A stretch of 64,000 nt of DNA from contig NZ_JAGGOK010000010.1 of NCBI RefSeq assembly GCF_018614615.1, positions 124,001 through 188,000 on the forward strand, written 5' to 3'. This DNA is from Streptomyces sp. ISL-100. GTDB lineage: Bacteria > Actinomycetota > Actinomycetes > Streptomycetales > Streptomycetaceae. This document shows positions 1-8,686 of the stretch, piece after piece (position 1 is the first letter of the stretch; each line of letters begins with the position of its first letter). The position numbers and the translations under genes were made by a program. A model generated the notes under the pieces. The model saw only the letters and a list, made by a program, of their open reading frames with translations, did no database searches and was not told where the DNA came from.

Positions 1-283
1 CGTCGACGAGGTTTCCGTACGCCTCTTCGAAAGCGGCGTTGGCCTGCTGGGCCTTGGCTTCGTCCCCGAAGAGGTGCCGGAAGACGGAGATCTTGGACTC
101 GCCCATGGTGGCGCGTACGTAGTCGAGCTTCGTGGCGTGATCGTCCGATCCCGGCTCGACGCCGAGGCGTTCGGCGGCGGTGGAGAAGGCCTGCTCGACG
201 AGTCCGCCGTCGGCGACGGTGGTGCCGGCCATGTCGAGGACCACGAGCTTGATCGAGTGCGTGTGCGTGTGCGTTTCATTCAT
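1..283 (-). CDS. Phosphonatase-like HAD hydrolase, N-terminal part
   Basis: Only the first ~94 residues are in the window; the gene runs off the left edge. After a short Thr/His-rich start (THTHTH) comes the HAD nucleophile motif at about residues 17-22, D-M-A-G-T-T. An Ala replaces the second Asp of the usual DxD, which is the phosphonatase (PhnX) style rather than that of a general phosphatase. Such enzymes cleave the C-P bond of phosphonoacetaldehyde or hydrolyse related phosphonates in the cytoplasm. It starts 8 nt after the stop of the FAD oxidase gene and so is the second gene of an operon. The neighbour family (an FAD oxidase seen in phosphonate loci) supports the assignment. The precise substrate is inferred. 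Confidence 0.8.
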   Translation of the reverse strand, partial: MNETHTHTHSIKLVVLDMAGTTVADGGLVEQAFSTAAERLGVEPGSDDHATKLDYVRATMGESKISVFRHLFGDEAKAQQANAAFEEAYGNLVD

Positions 284-290
284 CTTCGTT

Positions 291-1412
291 TCACCAGCCC
301 AGTTCGTTCGCGGTGGTTTCGGCGATGGCCGGTGAGCACGTCATGCCGCGCCCGCCGGGCCCGGTCACCAGCCACACGCCGTCGCGCACCTGCTGGCGGT
401 GTACGACGCGGCTCGTGTCGGTGCACTGCGCGTAAACACCCGCCCAGCGGTGCCGGATCTTGGGGAGCGGGCGGCCGAGGAAGGATTCGGCCACCCGGGC
501 GACGTGTTCGTACGGCTCCTCGACGACGTCGAAGGCGAAGGGGTGCTCGTACTCGTGGGTGTCACCGATGGTCAGTCCGCCGTCGCGGCGCTGGACCATC
601 AGCAGCTGCATCTTGTGAGCGGCGGCGGTCGGCTCCTGGGCCTGGGCGGCGTTGAGCGCGTCGAGGGCGTCGCTCGCGTAGGCGGGGTAGTAGCGGAAGC
701 TGTCGGCGTCGGCGACGGAGGTGGTGAGGGCCTCGCCGAGGGGCTCGGTCTGCATCATCTGGAGGCGGACGCGGCGTACGGGCAGATCGGGGACGAGCTC
801 CTTGACGAGCCCGCCGAGCCAGGCGCCCGTACACAGGACGACCGCGTCACCGGTGTGTACGTCGCCGTGGTCGTCCCGGACAGCGTTCTCACCTACGACC
901 TCACGGACTTCGCGCCCGCCGATGAAGGTGTACCGGCCGGACCGCAACAGTGCCTGCTTGAGGGCAAGTTGGGCGGTGCGCGGCTCGACGGCGGCGTCCC
1001 GCTCGCACCACAGGGCGGCTTGGAACGCGCCGCGCAGGGCGGGGTTCGCGGCGCGGGCCTCGTCGGCCGTCAGCAGCTTGTAGCCGCGGGCGGCCGCATC
1101 GGGACGGTTCAGGGCGGCCTCGGCGACGGCCAGCTCCAGGTCGCCCCGTACGGGCGTCAGCGAGCCGATGGCCCGGAAGCCGAGCTCGGGGATGCGGGCC
1201 CCGATGCCTTCCCAGAGCTCGCGGGCGCGCAGGGCGGTTTCGAGCTCCTCACCGCCCGCGCGGCCGCTGACCCATATCTGGCCGAAGTTGCGGAGGCTGG
1301 CCCCGCGGGCTTCGGTCTCGCGCTCGATCTGGACGACCTCGTGGCCGCGTTCCACTGCGTGCCAGGCGTGCACGGTTCCCACGACGCCGGCTCCAACGAC
1401 TATGACTCTCAC
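291..1412 (-). CDS. FAD-dependent amine oxidase of phosphonate-catabolism type
   Basis: About 373 residues. The protein opens with a Rossmann FAD-binding motif, VIVVGAGVVG, and has a DAO-type fold. It ends with a typical FAD-contact segment, VTGPGGRGMTCSPAIAE. This matches the DadA/ThiO-like family recurrently found beside phosphonatases, where members oxidise N-methylated or substituted 2-aminoethylphosphonate. The GTG start at 1412 was preferred over the longer frame because an AGGAG lies about 10 nt upstream and the FAD motif begins immediately. It is transcribed with the HAD hydrolase, 8 nt apart. The role in phosphonate use is inferred from family and context. Confidence 0.8.
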   Translation of the reverse strand: MRVIVVGAGVVGTVHAWHAVERGHEVVQIERETEARGASLRNFGQIWVSGRAGGEELETALRARELWEGIGARIPELGFRAIGSLTPVRGDLELAVAEAALNRPDAAARGYKLLTADEARAANPALRGAFQAALWCERDAAVEPRTAQLALKQALLRSGRYTFIGGREVREVVGENAVRDDHGDVHTGDAVVLCTGAWLGGLVKELVPDLPVRRVRLQMMQTEPLGEALTTSVADADSFRYYPAYASDALDALNAAQAQEPTAAAHKMQLLMVQRRDGGLTIGDTHEYEHPFAFDVVEEPYEHVARVAESFLGRPLPKIRHRWAGVYAQCTDTSRVVHRQQVRDGVWLVTGPGGRGMTCSPAIAETTANELGW

Positions 1413-1569
1413 GGCGGTCACGCTCCTGGCGGCGGGTGACCCGTATGGATCCGCCCGGCGACGGCACGGTGAACAGCCACCCAAGGACGGCCCAGACCCG
1501 TTACCTTTCTGTTATCTGACCTGGGAAAGTCATTTGCTCTGCCTGAACGACGCTGACATGGTCTCGGCC

Positions 1570-2412
1570 ATGCCAACCTTCTCCGCGCCCGACGGAACCA
1601 AGCTCGCGTACCACGTGTTCGGAGACGGCCCTCCTGTGGTCTGCCTGCCCGGAGGGCCGATGCAGGCCTCCGCGTACCTGGGCGACCTCGGCGGCCTTTC
1701 CGCGCACCGGCAGTTGATCACGCTGGACCTTCGGGGCACCGGCGAGTCAGCGATCCCGGAGGACCCCGACTCGTACCGCTGCGACCGGCTTGTCGACGAC
1801 GTGGAGGCCCTGCGCGAGCACCTCGGCCTCGACCGGATGGACCTGCTCGCGCATTCCGCCGGCGCGAATCTCGCCGCGCTGTACGTCGGCCGCCACCCGG
1901 AACGCGTCAGCAAGCTCGCGCTGATCACGCCGAGCACGAAGGCCGTCGGGATCGAGGTCACCGGAGACATCCGGCGTGAGACCGCGCAGCTCCGCCGGGA
2001 CGAGCCGTGGTTCGCCGCGGCGTTCGCGGCCTTGGAAGCGATTGTGGCGGGCCGGGCGACGGACGACTGCTGGCAGGCCATCGCGCCGTTCTTCTACGGC
2101 CGCTGGGACGAGGTGGCTCAAGCCCATCAGGCTGCTGAGGACGGGCAGAAGAACAAGGAGGCCGCGAACGCCTTCGTCGCCGAAGGCGCTTTCGACCCGA
2201 GCGCCACCCGCGCGGCGCTCGCACTGTTCGAGCAGCCGGTGCTCCTGCTGGCCGGAGAGGTCGACCTGACAGGTCCGCCTCCCGCGATGGCCGAGTTCAC
2301 GGGGCTGTTCCCGAACGCCGAGTTCGTCATTCAGCCGGGAGCCGGACACTTCCCGTGGCTGGACGATGCCGACTGGTTCGTGGCGACCACCGCGGCGTTC
2401 CTGGGACGGTAG
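1570..2412 (+). CDS. Alpha/beta-hydrolase fold protein
   Basis: About 280 residues of a classic alpha/beta hydrolase. It has an oxyanion-loop segment near the N-terminus (CLPGGPMQ), the nucleophile elbow A-H-S-A-G, an acid region near GEVDLTGPP, and the catalytic His in GAGHFPWLDD close to the C-terminus. The family includes proline iminopeptidases, haloperoxidase-like enzymes and lactone or ester hydrolases; the substrate cannot be told. The start at ATG 1570 (MPTFSAPDG) fits family N-termini, and ATG 1558 is an in-frame alternative; neither has a strong ribosome site. It is divergent from the phosphonate oxidase gene, with about 155 bp between them. Confidence 0.8.
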   Translation: MPTFSAPDGTKLAYHVFGDGPPVVCLPGGPMQASAYLGDLGGLSAHRQLITLDLRGTGESAIPEDPDSYRCDRLVDDVEALREHLGLDRMDLLAHSAGANLAALYVGRHPERVSKLALITPSTKAVGIEVTGDIRRETAQLRRDEPWFAAAFAALEAIVAGRATDDCWQAIAPFFYGRWDEVAQAHQAAEDGQKNKEAANAFVAEGAFDPSATRAALALFEQPVLLLAGEVDLTGPPPAMAEFTGLFPNAEFVIQPGAGHFPWLDDADWFVATTAAFLGR

Positions 2413-2478
2413 CGAATCGGCGGCGGAGGCGAGCAACCGGACAGGCCGCCCACGGCCCAACGCCTCACCCGGGTTGCG

Positions 2479-3261
2479 CTAACCCCGGTTGCCGAGCCGC
2501 ACCGTAAAGCTGAAGCGGTCTCCCCGGAAAAGCGTCCGCACCCGCTCCAGCGGCCGCCCCTCCACGTCCCGCGAGAGCCGGTGGATCAGCAGCATGGGAA
2601 GCGCCGGCGGAGTACCGATGAGGAGCGCCTCGCGAGGAGTCGCCAGGACCGTCTCGATGCGCTCGTCGGCGTCACCGAAGGACACGCCGACGCGATCATG
2701 AAGGTACGAGTAGAACGACGAATCAGGCTCGAAGTCCACGTCCAGGCGCGGGATGCGGGAGACGGCGACGTACGTACTCTCCAGCCCCACGCGCTCGTCG
2801 TCCGCGAGCAGCACCCGCTCCAGATGCCAGACCGGATCGCCGGCGTCCACCCCCACATCGGCGGCGAGGGCCGCCGGACAGGGGAAGCGGTCGAGCCCGA
2901 TGAGGTTACGTCCGGGCCCGCGGTTCTGCCGGCGTACGCCCTCGGTATAGCTGGCCAGGGCAAGTGGCTGTTCGAGCTTGGGACCGGCGACAACGGTGCC
3001 GCGCCCCTGCCGCCGCAGGCGCCCTTCCAGCAGCAGCTCTCTCAGCGCCTGGCGCACCGTCTCGCGGGAGACTTCGTACCGTACGGCGAGATCCCGCTCG
3101 GTCGGCAGAAGCTCACCTTCGCCCAACTCGCTGATCATCGCGGCGATATGGGCTTTGACGGCGTAGTACTTGGGAACGCGGCCGTGCTCCGGGATGCCGG
3201 AGCGGATCGGCGCGCCGGGGTCCTGGTCGTGCGCGTACGGGTAGTCCTTCGGGTAGTCCAC
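2479..3261 (-). CDS. GntR-family regulator, HutC/UTRA subfamily
   Basis: About 260 residues. An N-terminal winged helix (LLPTERDLAVRYEVSRETVR and onward) is followed by a UTRA ligand-binding domain resembling DasR/PhnF-type regulators. HutC-subfamily members sense small metabolites such as sugar phosphates, histidine intermediates or phosphonates. Given the phosphonate genes 1-2 kb away, it may regulate them, but that is inference and the alpha/beta hydrolase lies between. The GTG at 3261 (VDYPKDYPYAHD) was chosen because upstream sequence in the longer frame is out-of-family and Arg/His-rich. No clear ribosome site precedes it, so the mRNA may be leaderless. Confidence 0.85.
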   Translation of the reverse strand: MDYPKDYPYAHDQDPGAPIRSGIPEHGRVPKYYAVKAHIAAMISELGEGELLPTERDLAVRYEVSRETVRQALRELLLEGRLRRQGRGTVVAGPKLEQPLALASYTEGVRRQNRGPGRNLIGLDRFPCPAALAADVGVDAGDPVWHLERVLLADDERVGLESTYVAVSRIPRLDVDFEPDSSFYSYLHDRVGVSFGDADERIETVLATPREALLIGTPPALPMLLIHRLSRDVEGRPLERVRTLFRGDRFSFTVRLGNRG

Positions 3262-3332
3262 GGACTGGATGTTCGCAGACGATGTTGAACGCTTGCTGCG
3301 AGCGGCGGGGGACGAGCGCGGATCAGCGTAGG

Positions 3333-4559
3333 TCAGCGTGTTTCCCGGCTGCCTTGGGTGATGGAGAGGTAGACCCCAACGGCGACCGTGCAGGCGGCGA
3401 CCAGTCCGGCCAGCGGTACGGCCCAGTGCCCGGCGAAGCTGGTGGGGAGTACGAGCAGCGCGCCGACGAGCAGGACCATTTGCTGCGCGGTGCCTCGTTT
3501 GAAGTGGCGAGCGTGCACGAGCCACACCGTGAGCATGAAGAGGGCTGTGGGAACGGTGACGGCGAGGGAGGCCGCGAGCGTGGAGATGTGGGCGTGGTGC
3601 GTCGCCTGTTCGACCGCCACCTCGATGCCGGCGCCGATCGCGGCGGCAGAGCCGAAGATCAGGTAGTGGCCGTACCCCCAGAAGAACGCCTGCCGGTTGG
3701 AGCGGAGGTATTCGTGAATGGGCACGGCGAAGTAGATCCAGAAGGCGGCGAAGACGATGACCAGCCCGCCGGCCGCGATCGGCAGCAGTTCGTCGAGCGC
3801 CGCTGATTCGTCCAGGGCCGACTGCACGGCCACGGTGGCGGCGGCAATGGTTTCGCCGAGCATGATGATGGTGAACAAGCCGTAGCGTTCGGCGATGTGG
3901 TGCGGATGCCAGCTGGTCCGGTGGCGGTTCTCGGCGAAGGCCGGCACGGCGAGCTCGGCGGCGGCGAGCAGCAGGAAGCCCCACGTCCAGGCGGCGTCGG
4001 GCAGCAACAGCAGCAGCACCCAGCCCAGCTGCACCAGCACAAGCCCGGCGGCATAGCGCAGCGCCGCTGCTCTCGCGGCTCCTGTTTCACCGTGCGCGGC
4101 CCGCAGCCACTGGAGGGTGAGCGCGACGCGCATGATCAGGTAGCCGACGATCGCGACCCCGTAATCGGCGTGGTCGAAGGCGCGCGGGACTCCGGCGGCC
4201 AGGACGAGGACGCCGGAGATCTGCACCAGCGTGGCGAGTCGGTACGGGATGTCGTCGCTGTCGTAGGCGGACGCGAACCAAGTGAAATTGACCCAGGCCC
4301 AATAGATCGCGAAGAAGACGAACAGGTAGCCCGTGATCCCGTTCCCTGGGTCGCCCTCGGCCACGGCGTGCACCAGCCGCGCGCCGGCCTGCGCCACGGC
4401 CACGACGAAGCAGAGGTCGAAGAACAGCTCCAGCGGGGTGGCCGCCCGGTGCGGCTCGTCGGGGCGGCGAGCCCTCATCCGCACCAGCGGAACGACGACT
4501 CGGCCGTGACCGGCGCCGGAGGGGGTGGGGGCGGGGCTGGGGTGCTGGTTGGGATTCAC
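3333..4559 (-). CDS. LtrA family membrane protein
   Basis: 408 residues with the low-temperature-requirement A (LtrA) signature. The conserved segment TPLELFFDLCFVVAVAQ comes right after a basic cytoplasmic N-terminus, followed by about ten or eleven hydrophobic helices and a HHIAERYGLFTIIMLGE motif near the middle. The molecular function of LtrA proteins is not established. Its ATG overlaps the last bases of the upstream cell-wall protein gene (ATGA overlap at 4556-4559), so the two are translationally coupled. Confidence 0.85.
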   Translation of the reverse strand: MNPNQHPSPAPTPSGAGHGRVVVPLVRMRARRPDEPHRAATPLELFFDLCFVVAVAQAGARLVHAVAEGDPGNGITGYLFVFFAIYWAWVNFTWFASAYDSDDIPYRLATLVQISGVLVLAAGVPRAFDHADYGVAIVGYLIMRVALTLQWLRAAHGETGAARAAALRYAAGLVLVQLGWVLLLLLPDAAWTWGFLLLAAAELAVPAFAENRHRTSWHPHHIAERYGLFTIIMLGETIAAATVAVQSALDESAALDELLPIAAGGLVIVFAAFWIYFAVPIHEYLRSNRQAFFWGYGHYLIFGSAAAIGAGIEVAVEQATHHAHISTLAASLAVTVPTALFMLTVWLVHARHFKRGTAQQMVLLVGALLVLPTSFAGHWAVPLAGLVAACTVAVGVYLSITQGSRETR

Positions 4560-5488
4560 TGTCGCCGTCGCGTCGCTGCCGCCCGGAGGCGCCGGGATCC
4601 GACCATGAGCGCCCCGCCCGCGAGGAGGAGCGCGCCGGCGGTGGCCCCGAGTGTGAGCAGGCTGGCGGGGGTACGGCCGGTCATGGCCAGGCGGTCGGGG
4701 AGCTTGGCGATGGGCGGCGTACGGTCGTCATCGTCGCCGGGGTCGGGGGCGGGGTCGAGCTCGGCGTCGGGGCTGGAGCTGACGTCAGGATCGGCATCGC
4801 GTTCGGGATCGCGCTCGGCATCGCGCGACGGATCGGAATCGGGGTCGCGATCGTGGTCGGCGCTGCGGCCGGTGACGGCGAAGCGGTAGTCGTTGGACTC
4901 GCCGACCCACTCCCCGTCATCACCGTGCCGTTGTACGACGGCGGCGTTGGCGACGACGTCGCCGGGCCGGGCCCCTGCGGCGAAGGCGAGCCGTACCTTC
5001 ACGGTGACGGTCTTGCCCGCGGCGACGGTGAATCCGGTGAACCCGTGGCCGAATACGCCGATGTACTCGTCCGCGTCGGTCTTCTCGAAGGGGACCGAGC
5101 GCCAGCGCTCAGCACCGTCGTCGTAGAACTCGAACCGAGCCCGGTCCTCGGCCTTGTCGGACGTGGGTTCACGGTCGCGGCCGTCGGTGACCATGACGAT
5201 GACCGGGTGGATGTTGTGGCAGCTCTCGCCGGTCGCGTTGGTGAGTTCGAGGTACCAGTTCCTGAAGCCGCCGCCGGCCTCGTACGTGCCCGGGCCGCCG
5301 CGCAGGCGGGTGCGAATGGGGAAGTCCGCGGAGTCGGGATCACCGCACGAGGGCTCTTGGTCCGCGCCGGGGACGGGCGCCATGGCGAGGGCCGGCAGGG
5401 ACGGCGACGCAGCGTCAGCGACCGTCGCCGGAGCCATCGTGACTGCCGCGACTCCGAGGGCGATGGCGGGGGCACTGCGCAGTCGCAT
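4556..5488 (-). CDS. Secreted cell-wall protein with class E sortase signal
   Basis: 310 residues. There is a signal peptide at about 1-27 (cleavage near ADA-AS), a beta-rich extracellular domain of about 170 residues, and a long Asp/Arg/Pro-rich linker (RDPDSDPSRDAERDP and similar). The C-terminal sorting signal has LAMTG at about 267-271, a hydrophobic helix and a basic tail ending RRRQ. LAxTG is the pentapeptide preferred by actinobacterial class E sortases, and such a sortase is encoded at 11055-11894. The protein is therefore predicted to be covalently attached to peptidoglycan. No enzymatic motif was recognised in the exposed domain. Confidence 0.8.
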   Translation of the reverse strand: MRLRSAPAIALGVAAVTMAPATVADAASPSLPALAMAPVPGADQEPSCGDPDSADFPIRTRLRGGPGTYEAGGGFRNWYLELTNATGESCHNIHPVIVMVTDGRDREPTSDKAEDRARFEFYDDGAERWRSVPFEKTDADEYIGVFGHGFTGFTVAAGKTVTVKVRLAFAAGARPGDVVANAAVVQRHGDDGEWVGESNDYRFAVTGRSADHDRDPDSDPSRDAERDPERDADPDVSSSPDAELDPAPDPGDDDDRTPPIAKLPDRLAMTGRTPASLLTLGATAGALLLAGGALMVGSRRLRAAATRRRQ

Positions 5489-5604
5489 GGGAAACCTTTG
5501 CAGATCGCGGAGCGGTCGGGGTCATCCGGTCATGCCCCCATGACCCTGCCAGGAGCACAGCCCCCAACCGCGCATGCCACGACCGCGAGCGGTCATACAG
5601 TCCG

Positions 5605-6840
5605 CTAAATCCCCCCAACGGCCGAGTCGGCACTGCCGGCACCACTACCAGCACCCGAACCCGCACCGGCACTGGCACCGGTGCCGGCACCGGTGCCGGC
5701 ACCGGGAAACGCCACATCCGCATGCCCGAAGAGCGGCGCGAGGACCAGCTGCGCGGCCCCGTCGGCGACTCCGCGCCCATCGCCTCCTGCCGCGGCGACC
5801 GGCACGGCCGGGCCGCTGCCCTCACGCCGGGCGAGTTCGCTGAGCACCTCGCCCACGCCTCGTACAAAGACTTCTTCATGAGCGGCGATGACACGACCGC
5901 CGATCAGCACGCGGTCGATGTCGAGCAGGCCGACGAGGTTGGCGGCCCCGGCCCCGAGAACGCGTGCGGCCTCGGCGAGGTCGCCGCGGGCGACGGCGGC
6001 CAGGCACAACGCCTCAATGCAGCCGTGACCACCACAGCCGCAGACGGGCCCGTCCAGCTGCAGCGTCTGGTGCCCGAACTCACCCGCTCCGGTGCGCGCC
6101 CCGCGATAGAGCGCCCCGCCGAGCACAAGTCCGGAACCGAGCCCCGTACCGAGATGGAGGTACGCGAACGATCCCCCGGCGGGGCGGGCACGAAGAGCCA
6201 GCCCGAGGGCGGCTGCGTTCGTATCCTTGTCCACGACCACCGGCAGCCCGAGCCGCTCGCTCAGCACCTCCCGCAACGCGAACCCGTCCCACTGCGGAAA
6301 CCCGGTGACGCGATGCAACACCCCCCGACCGTGATCAAGCGGCCCGGGCGCGGCAACCCCGACCCCGAGCAGCGCCTGCCGACGCAGGGGCCGGGACGGA
6401 AGGTCGTCAGAGCCCAGTGCGGTGATCTCGCGGGACGCCGCTTCCAGCACCACCTCCGCCCCCGCCCCGAAGTCCAGCGGCGACCTCCGCGCGGCGACCG
6501 TCGTGCCCGCGAGGTCCACCAGGACCGCCGTCAGCTCGTCGCGGTCCAGGTGCAGCCCCACCGCGTACCCGGCGTCCGGCACCAGCCGCAGCACCGTCCG
6601 CGGCTTGCCGCCCGTCGACGCGCGCCGGCCGGCCTCCGCCACCAGCCCCTCCGCCCGCAGCCGTGCGGTGATCTTGCTGACGGCCTGCGGCGTGAGGCCG
6701 GTGCGCTCGGCGAGCTCGAGGCGGCTGATGCCGGCCTCGCCCGCCGTACGCAGCAGGTCGAGCACCAGCGCCGCGTTGTGGCTGCGCAGCGCCGGCAGGT
6801 TCGCGCACGTATTGCTCTTGTTCACGGACCCATTGTCCAC
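5605..6840 (-). CDS. ROK-family transcriptional repressor
   Basis: 411 residues. An N-terminal MarR-like winged helix (ELAERTGLTPQAVSKITARL, about 40-65) is joined to a ROK sugar-binding domain with DKDTNAAALG and the zinc motif GHxxLxxDGPxCGCGGHGCIE. NagC/Mlc-type ROK proteins repress sugar genes and release DNA on binding sugar. The last ~35 residues are a Gly/Ala/Ser low-complexity tail encoded by short tandem repeats (about 5625-5705). It is divergent from a sugar-type oxidoreductase gene with only 41 bp between starts, in which a 25-bp dyad lies, so it very likely controls that gene. The inducer is unknown. Confidence 0.85.
   Translation of the reverse strand: MDNGSVNKSNTCANLPALRSHNAALVLDLLRTAGEAGISRLELAERTGLTPQAVSKITARLRAEGLVAEAGRRASTGGKPRTVLRLVPDAGYAVGLHLDRDELTAVLVDLAGTTVAARRSPLDFGAGAEVVLEAASREITALGSDDLPSRPLRRQALLGVGVAAPGPLDHGRGVLHRVTGFPQWDGFALREVLSERLGLPVVVDKDTNAAALGLALRARPAGGSFAYLHLGTGLGSGLVLGGALYRGARTGAGEFGHQTLQLDGPVCGCGGHGCIEALCLAAVARGDLAEAARVLGAGAANLVGLLDIDRVLIGGRVIAAHEEVFVRGVGEVLSELARREGSGPAVPVAAAGGDGRGVADGAAQLVLAPLFGHADVAFPGAGTGAGTGASAGAGSGAGSGAGSADSAVGGI
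5625..5705. repeat. Short GC-rich tandem repeats encoding a Gly/Ala/Ser tail
   Basis: Repeated units built on CCGGCACCGGTG and close variants. They encode the alternating Gly-Ala/Thr/Ser tail at the C-terminus of the ROK repressor. The tail lies outside the normal ROK domain and is likely length-variable. Confidence 0.7.
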
Positions 6841-6849
6841 TGCGCTTGC

Positions 6850-6874
6850 ACTTTGGCAACAGCGTTGCTTAAGT
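6850..6874. promoter_or_regulatory. 25-bp dyad, candidate ROK operator
   Basis: Inverted repeat with the form ACTT-N2-GCAAC-N3-GTTGC-N2-AAGT, centred at 6862. It fills most of the 41-bp gap between the divergent ROK and Gfo/Idh/MocA genes and ends one base before the AGGAG of the latter. Binding there would block both genes. Confidence 0.6.
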
Positions 6875-6881
6875 AGGAGCC

Positions 6882-7991
6882 ATGACTGGCACCGGCACCG
6901 GCACTGACACTCGCGCCAACCCGCACGCCCCGCTGCGCGTAGGACTCGTGGGCTACGGCCTCGCGGGCTCCGTCTTCCACGCCCCGCTCATCGCCGCGAC
7001 CGAGGGCCTCGTCCTCGATACCGTCGTCACCTCGAATCCGGAGCGGCAGGAGCAGGCCCGCGCCCAGTTCCCCGGCGTCGGAATCGCGGCCTCGCCCGAC
7101 GAGCTGTGGGCGCGAGCGGACGAGCTGGACCTGATCGTGATCGCGTCTCCCAACAAGACCCACGTCCCGATCGCCACCGCCGCCATCAAGGCGGGCCTGC
7201 CGGTCGTCGTGGACAAGCCGGTCGCCGGCACCGCCGCCGAGGCGCGTGAACTGGCCGCGCTCGCGGAGGACCGCGGCGTTCTCCTCTCCGTCTTCCAGAA
7301 CCGCCGCTGGGACAACGACTTCCTGACTCTCCAGCAGCTGATCGCCTCCGGCGAGCTCGGCGACGTACAGCGCTTCGAGTCACGCTTCGAGCGGTGGCGC
7401 CCGCAGCTCAAGGGCGGCTGGCGGGAGTCGGGCGACCCGGCGGAGATCGGCGGGCTGCTGTACGACCTGGGCAGTCATGTCGTCGACCAGGCGCTGGTGC
7501 TGTTCGGCCCGGCGGTCCGGGTGTACGCCGAGTCCGATGTACGCCGCCCCGGCGCCGAGGCGGACGACGACACGTTCATCGCGATCACGCATGCGAACGG
7601 CGTGCGCTCGCACCTCTACGTGAGCGCCACCACCGCCCAGCTCGGCCCGCGCTTTCGGGTGCTCGGTTCGCGCGCGGGCTATGTGAAGTACGGCCTGGAC
7701 CCACAGGAGACGGCGCTGCGCGAGGGCGAGCGGCCCGCGGCGGACGGGAACTGGGGCGAGGAGCCGGAGGCGGCCTGGGGGCGCATCGGCGCGGGCGAGT
7801 CCCCGGCGACGGGCGGCGGCAGCCCGGTCCCGACGCTGCCGGGCGACTACCCGGCGTACTACGCGGCCGTAGCCACCGCCGTACGGGCGGGCACCGCTCC
7901 CCCGGTCACCGCGGCGCAGGCGGCAGCGGCACTCGACGTACTGGAGGCGGCGCGCCGCTCGGCCCGCGAGGGCGTCACGGTGCGGCTGTAG
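6882..7991 (+). CDS. Gfo/Idh/MocA family NAD(P)-dependent oxidoreductase
   Basis: 369 residues. The N-terminal Rossmann fold has VGYGLAGSVFHAPLI. The catalytic-lysine motif is VDKPV, and the substrate-domain motif is GLLYDLGSHVVDQAL, with the usual Asp/His. The enzyme probably oxidises or reduces a sugar, inositol or related polyol in the cytoplasm; the substrate cannot be read from the sequence. It has an AGGAG at 6875-6879. It is divergent from the ROK repressor, its likely regulator. Its 3' end overlaps the convergent Uma2 gene by 17 nt. Confidence 0.88.
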   Translation: MTGTGTGTDTRANPHAPLRVGLVGYGLAGSVFHAPLIAATEGLVLDTVVTSNPERQEQARAQFPGVGIAASPDELWARADELDLIVIASPNKTHVPIATAAIKAGLPVVVDKPVAGTAAEARELAALAEDRGVLLSVFQNRRWDNDFLTLQQLIASGELGDVQRFESRFERWRPQLKGGWRESGDPAEIGGLLYDLGSHVVDQALVLFGPAVRVYAESDVRRPGAEADDDTFIAITHANGVRSHLYVSATTAQLGPRFRVLGSRAGYVKYGLDPQETALREGERPAADGNWGEEPEAAWGRIGAGESPATGGGSPVPTLPGDYPAYYAAVATAVRAGTAPPVTAAQAAAALDVLEAARRSAREGVTVRL

Positions 7992-8589
7992 CGCCGCCCT
8001 TCTTCTGCTCGCGCGGGAACTCGTCCGTCCCGAGGGTGATGCCGACCAGCGTGCCGGTGAGGTCGATCTCGTCGCCGAAGTCGAAAGTCAGAGCCGTGCG
8101 GTACTTCCCGTCCCGCGGCCGCGTGTGGAGGTGGCACTCGCCGGTGTACGGATCGGCGATTACGTATACGGGTACGCCGGCGACGGCATAGGCATCCAGC
8201 TTGGGGCCGTAGTCGTTGCCTGCCGTGTCCTTGGAGATCACCTCGGCGACGAACTCGACGTCCTGGTAGCGCCAGCGGCCGTTGCCATCCTTGACCGAGT
8301 CTTCCTTGAAGGCGGCTACGTCGGAGGCGAAGCCGTTGAGGCGCCCGGGGAAGTCGATCCGGACATCGGAGGCGATGCGCTTGCGCGGGTAGCGGGCCCT
8401 CAGCTGCTCCACGATGTCCAGGATGATCTCCCAGTGTGTCTGGCGCTGCGGCGACATGTAGATGGCCCCCTGGACGATCTCGGCCTTGATTCCCTCGGGG
8501 ACGGGCATCCGCTCCAGCAGCTCGAACATCATGTCGAGCGTGAGTTCGCTCTGGTCGGCCATCACGATCCTGTCTTCCAGAACAGTCAC
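7975..8589 (-). CDS. Uma2-family PD-(D/E)XK nuclease-like protein
   Basis: About 204 residues of the DUF820/Uma2 fold. Recognisable parts are the N-terminal MPVPEGIKAEIVQG strand region, SDVAAFKED, and the nuclease core VEFVAEVISKDT followed by KLDAYAVAGVPVYVIADP, which carry the usual D, E and K positions. Streptomyces carry many copies of this family. Their biological role is unclear although the fold is that of restriction-type endonucleases. The GTG at 8589 was chosen because a GGGGAGGAG stretch lies just upstream; the longer frame adds unconserved residues. Confidence 0.8.
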   Translation of the reverse strand: MTVLEDRIVMADQSELTLDMMFELLERMPVPEGIKAEIVQGAIYMSPQRQTHWEIILDIVEQLRARYPRKRIASDVRIDFPGRLNGFASDVAAFKEDSVKDGNGRWRYQDVEFVAEVISKDTAGNDYGPKLDAYAVAGVPVYVIADPYTGECHLHTRPRDGKYRTALTFDFGDEIDLTGTLVGITLGTDEFPREQKKGGATAAP

Positions 8590-8686
8590 TGTGCCGCTCC
8601 TCCCCGCTGCCGCAGAGGCGCGCGCAGCCGCGTAGTGCAACGATAAGCCCGGCCTCCAGGTCACGCCGGGACACCGGGCACCGTGC

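Noticed and set aside
3262-3984. N-terminal extension of the GntR gene to 501 residues
   Set aside because: The extra part is Arg/His/Pro-rich and antisense-parallel to the LtrA gene; family members start near VDYPKDYPYAHD.
4556-5488. Canonical LPxTG sortase A substrate
   Set aside because: The string is LPDRLAMTG: no LPxTG is formed, whereas LAMTG matches the class E signal and position before the helix.
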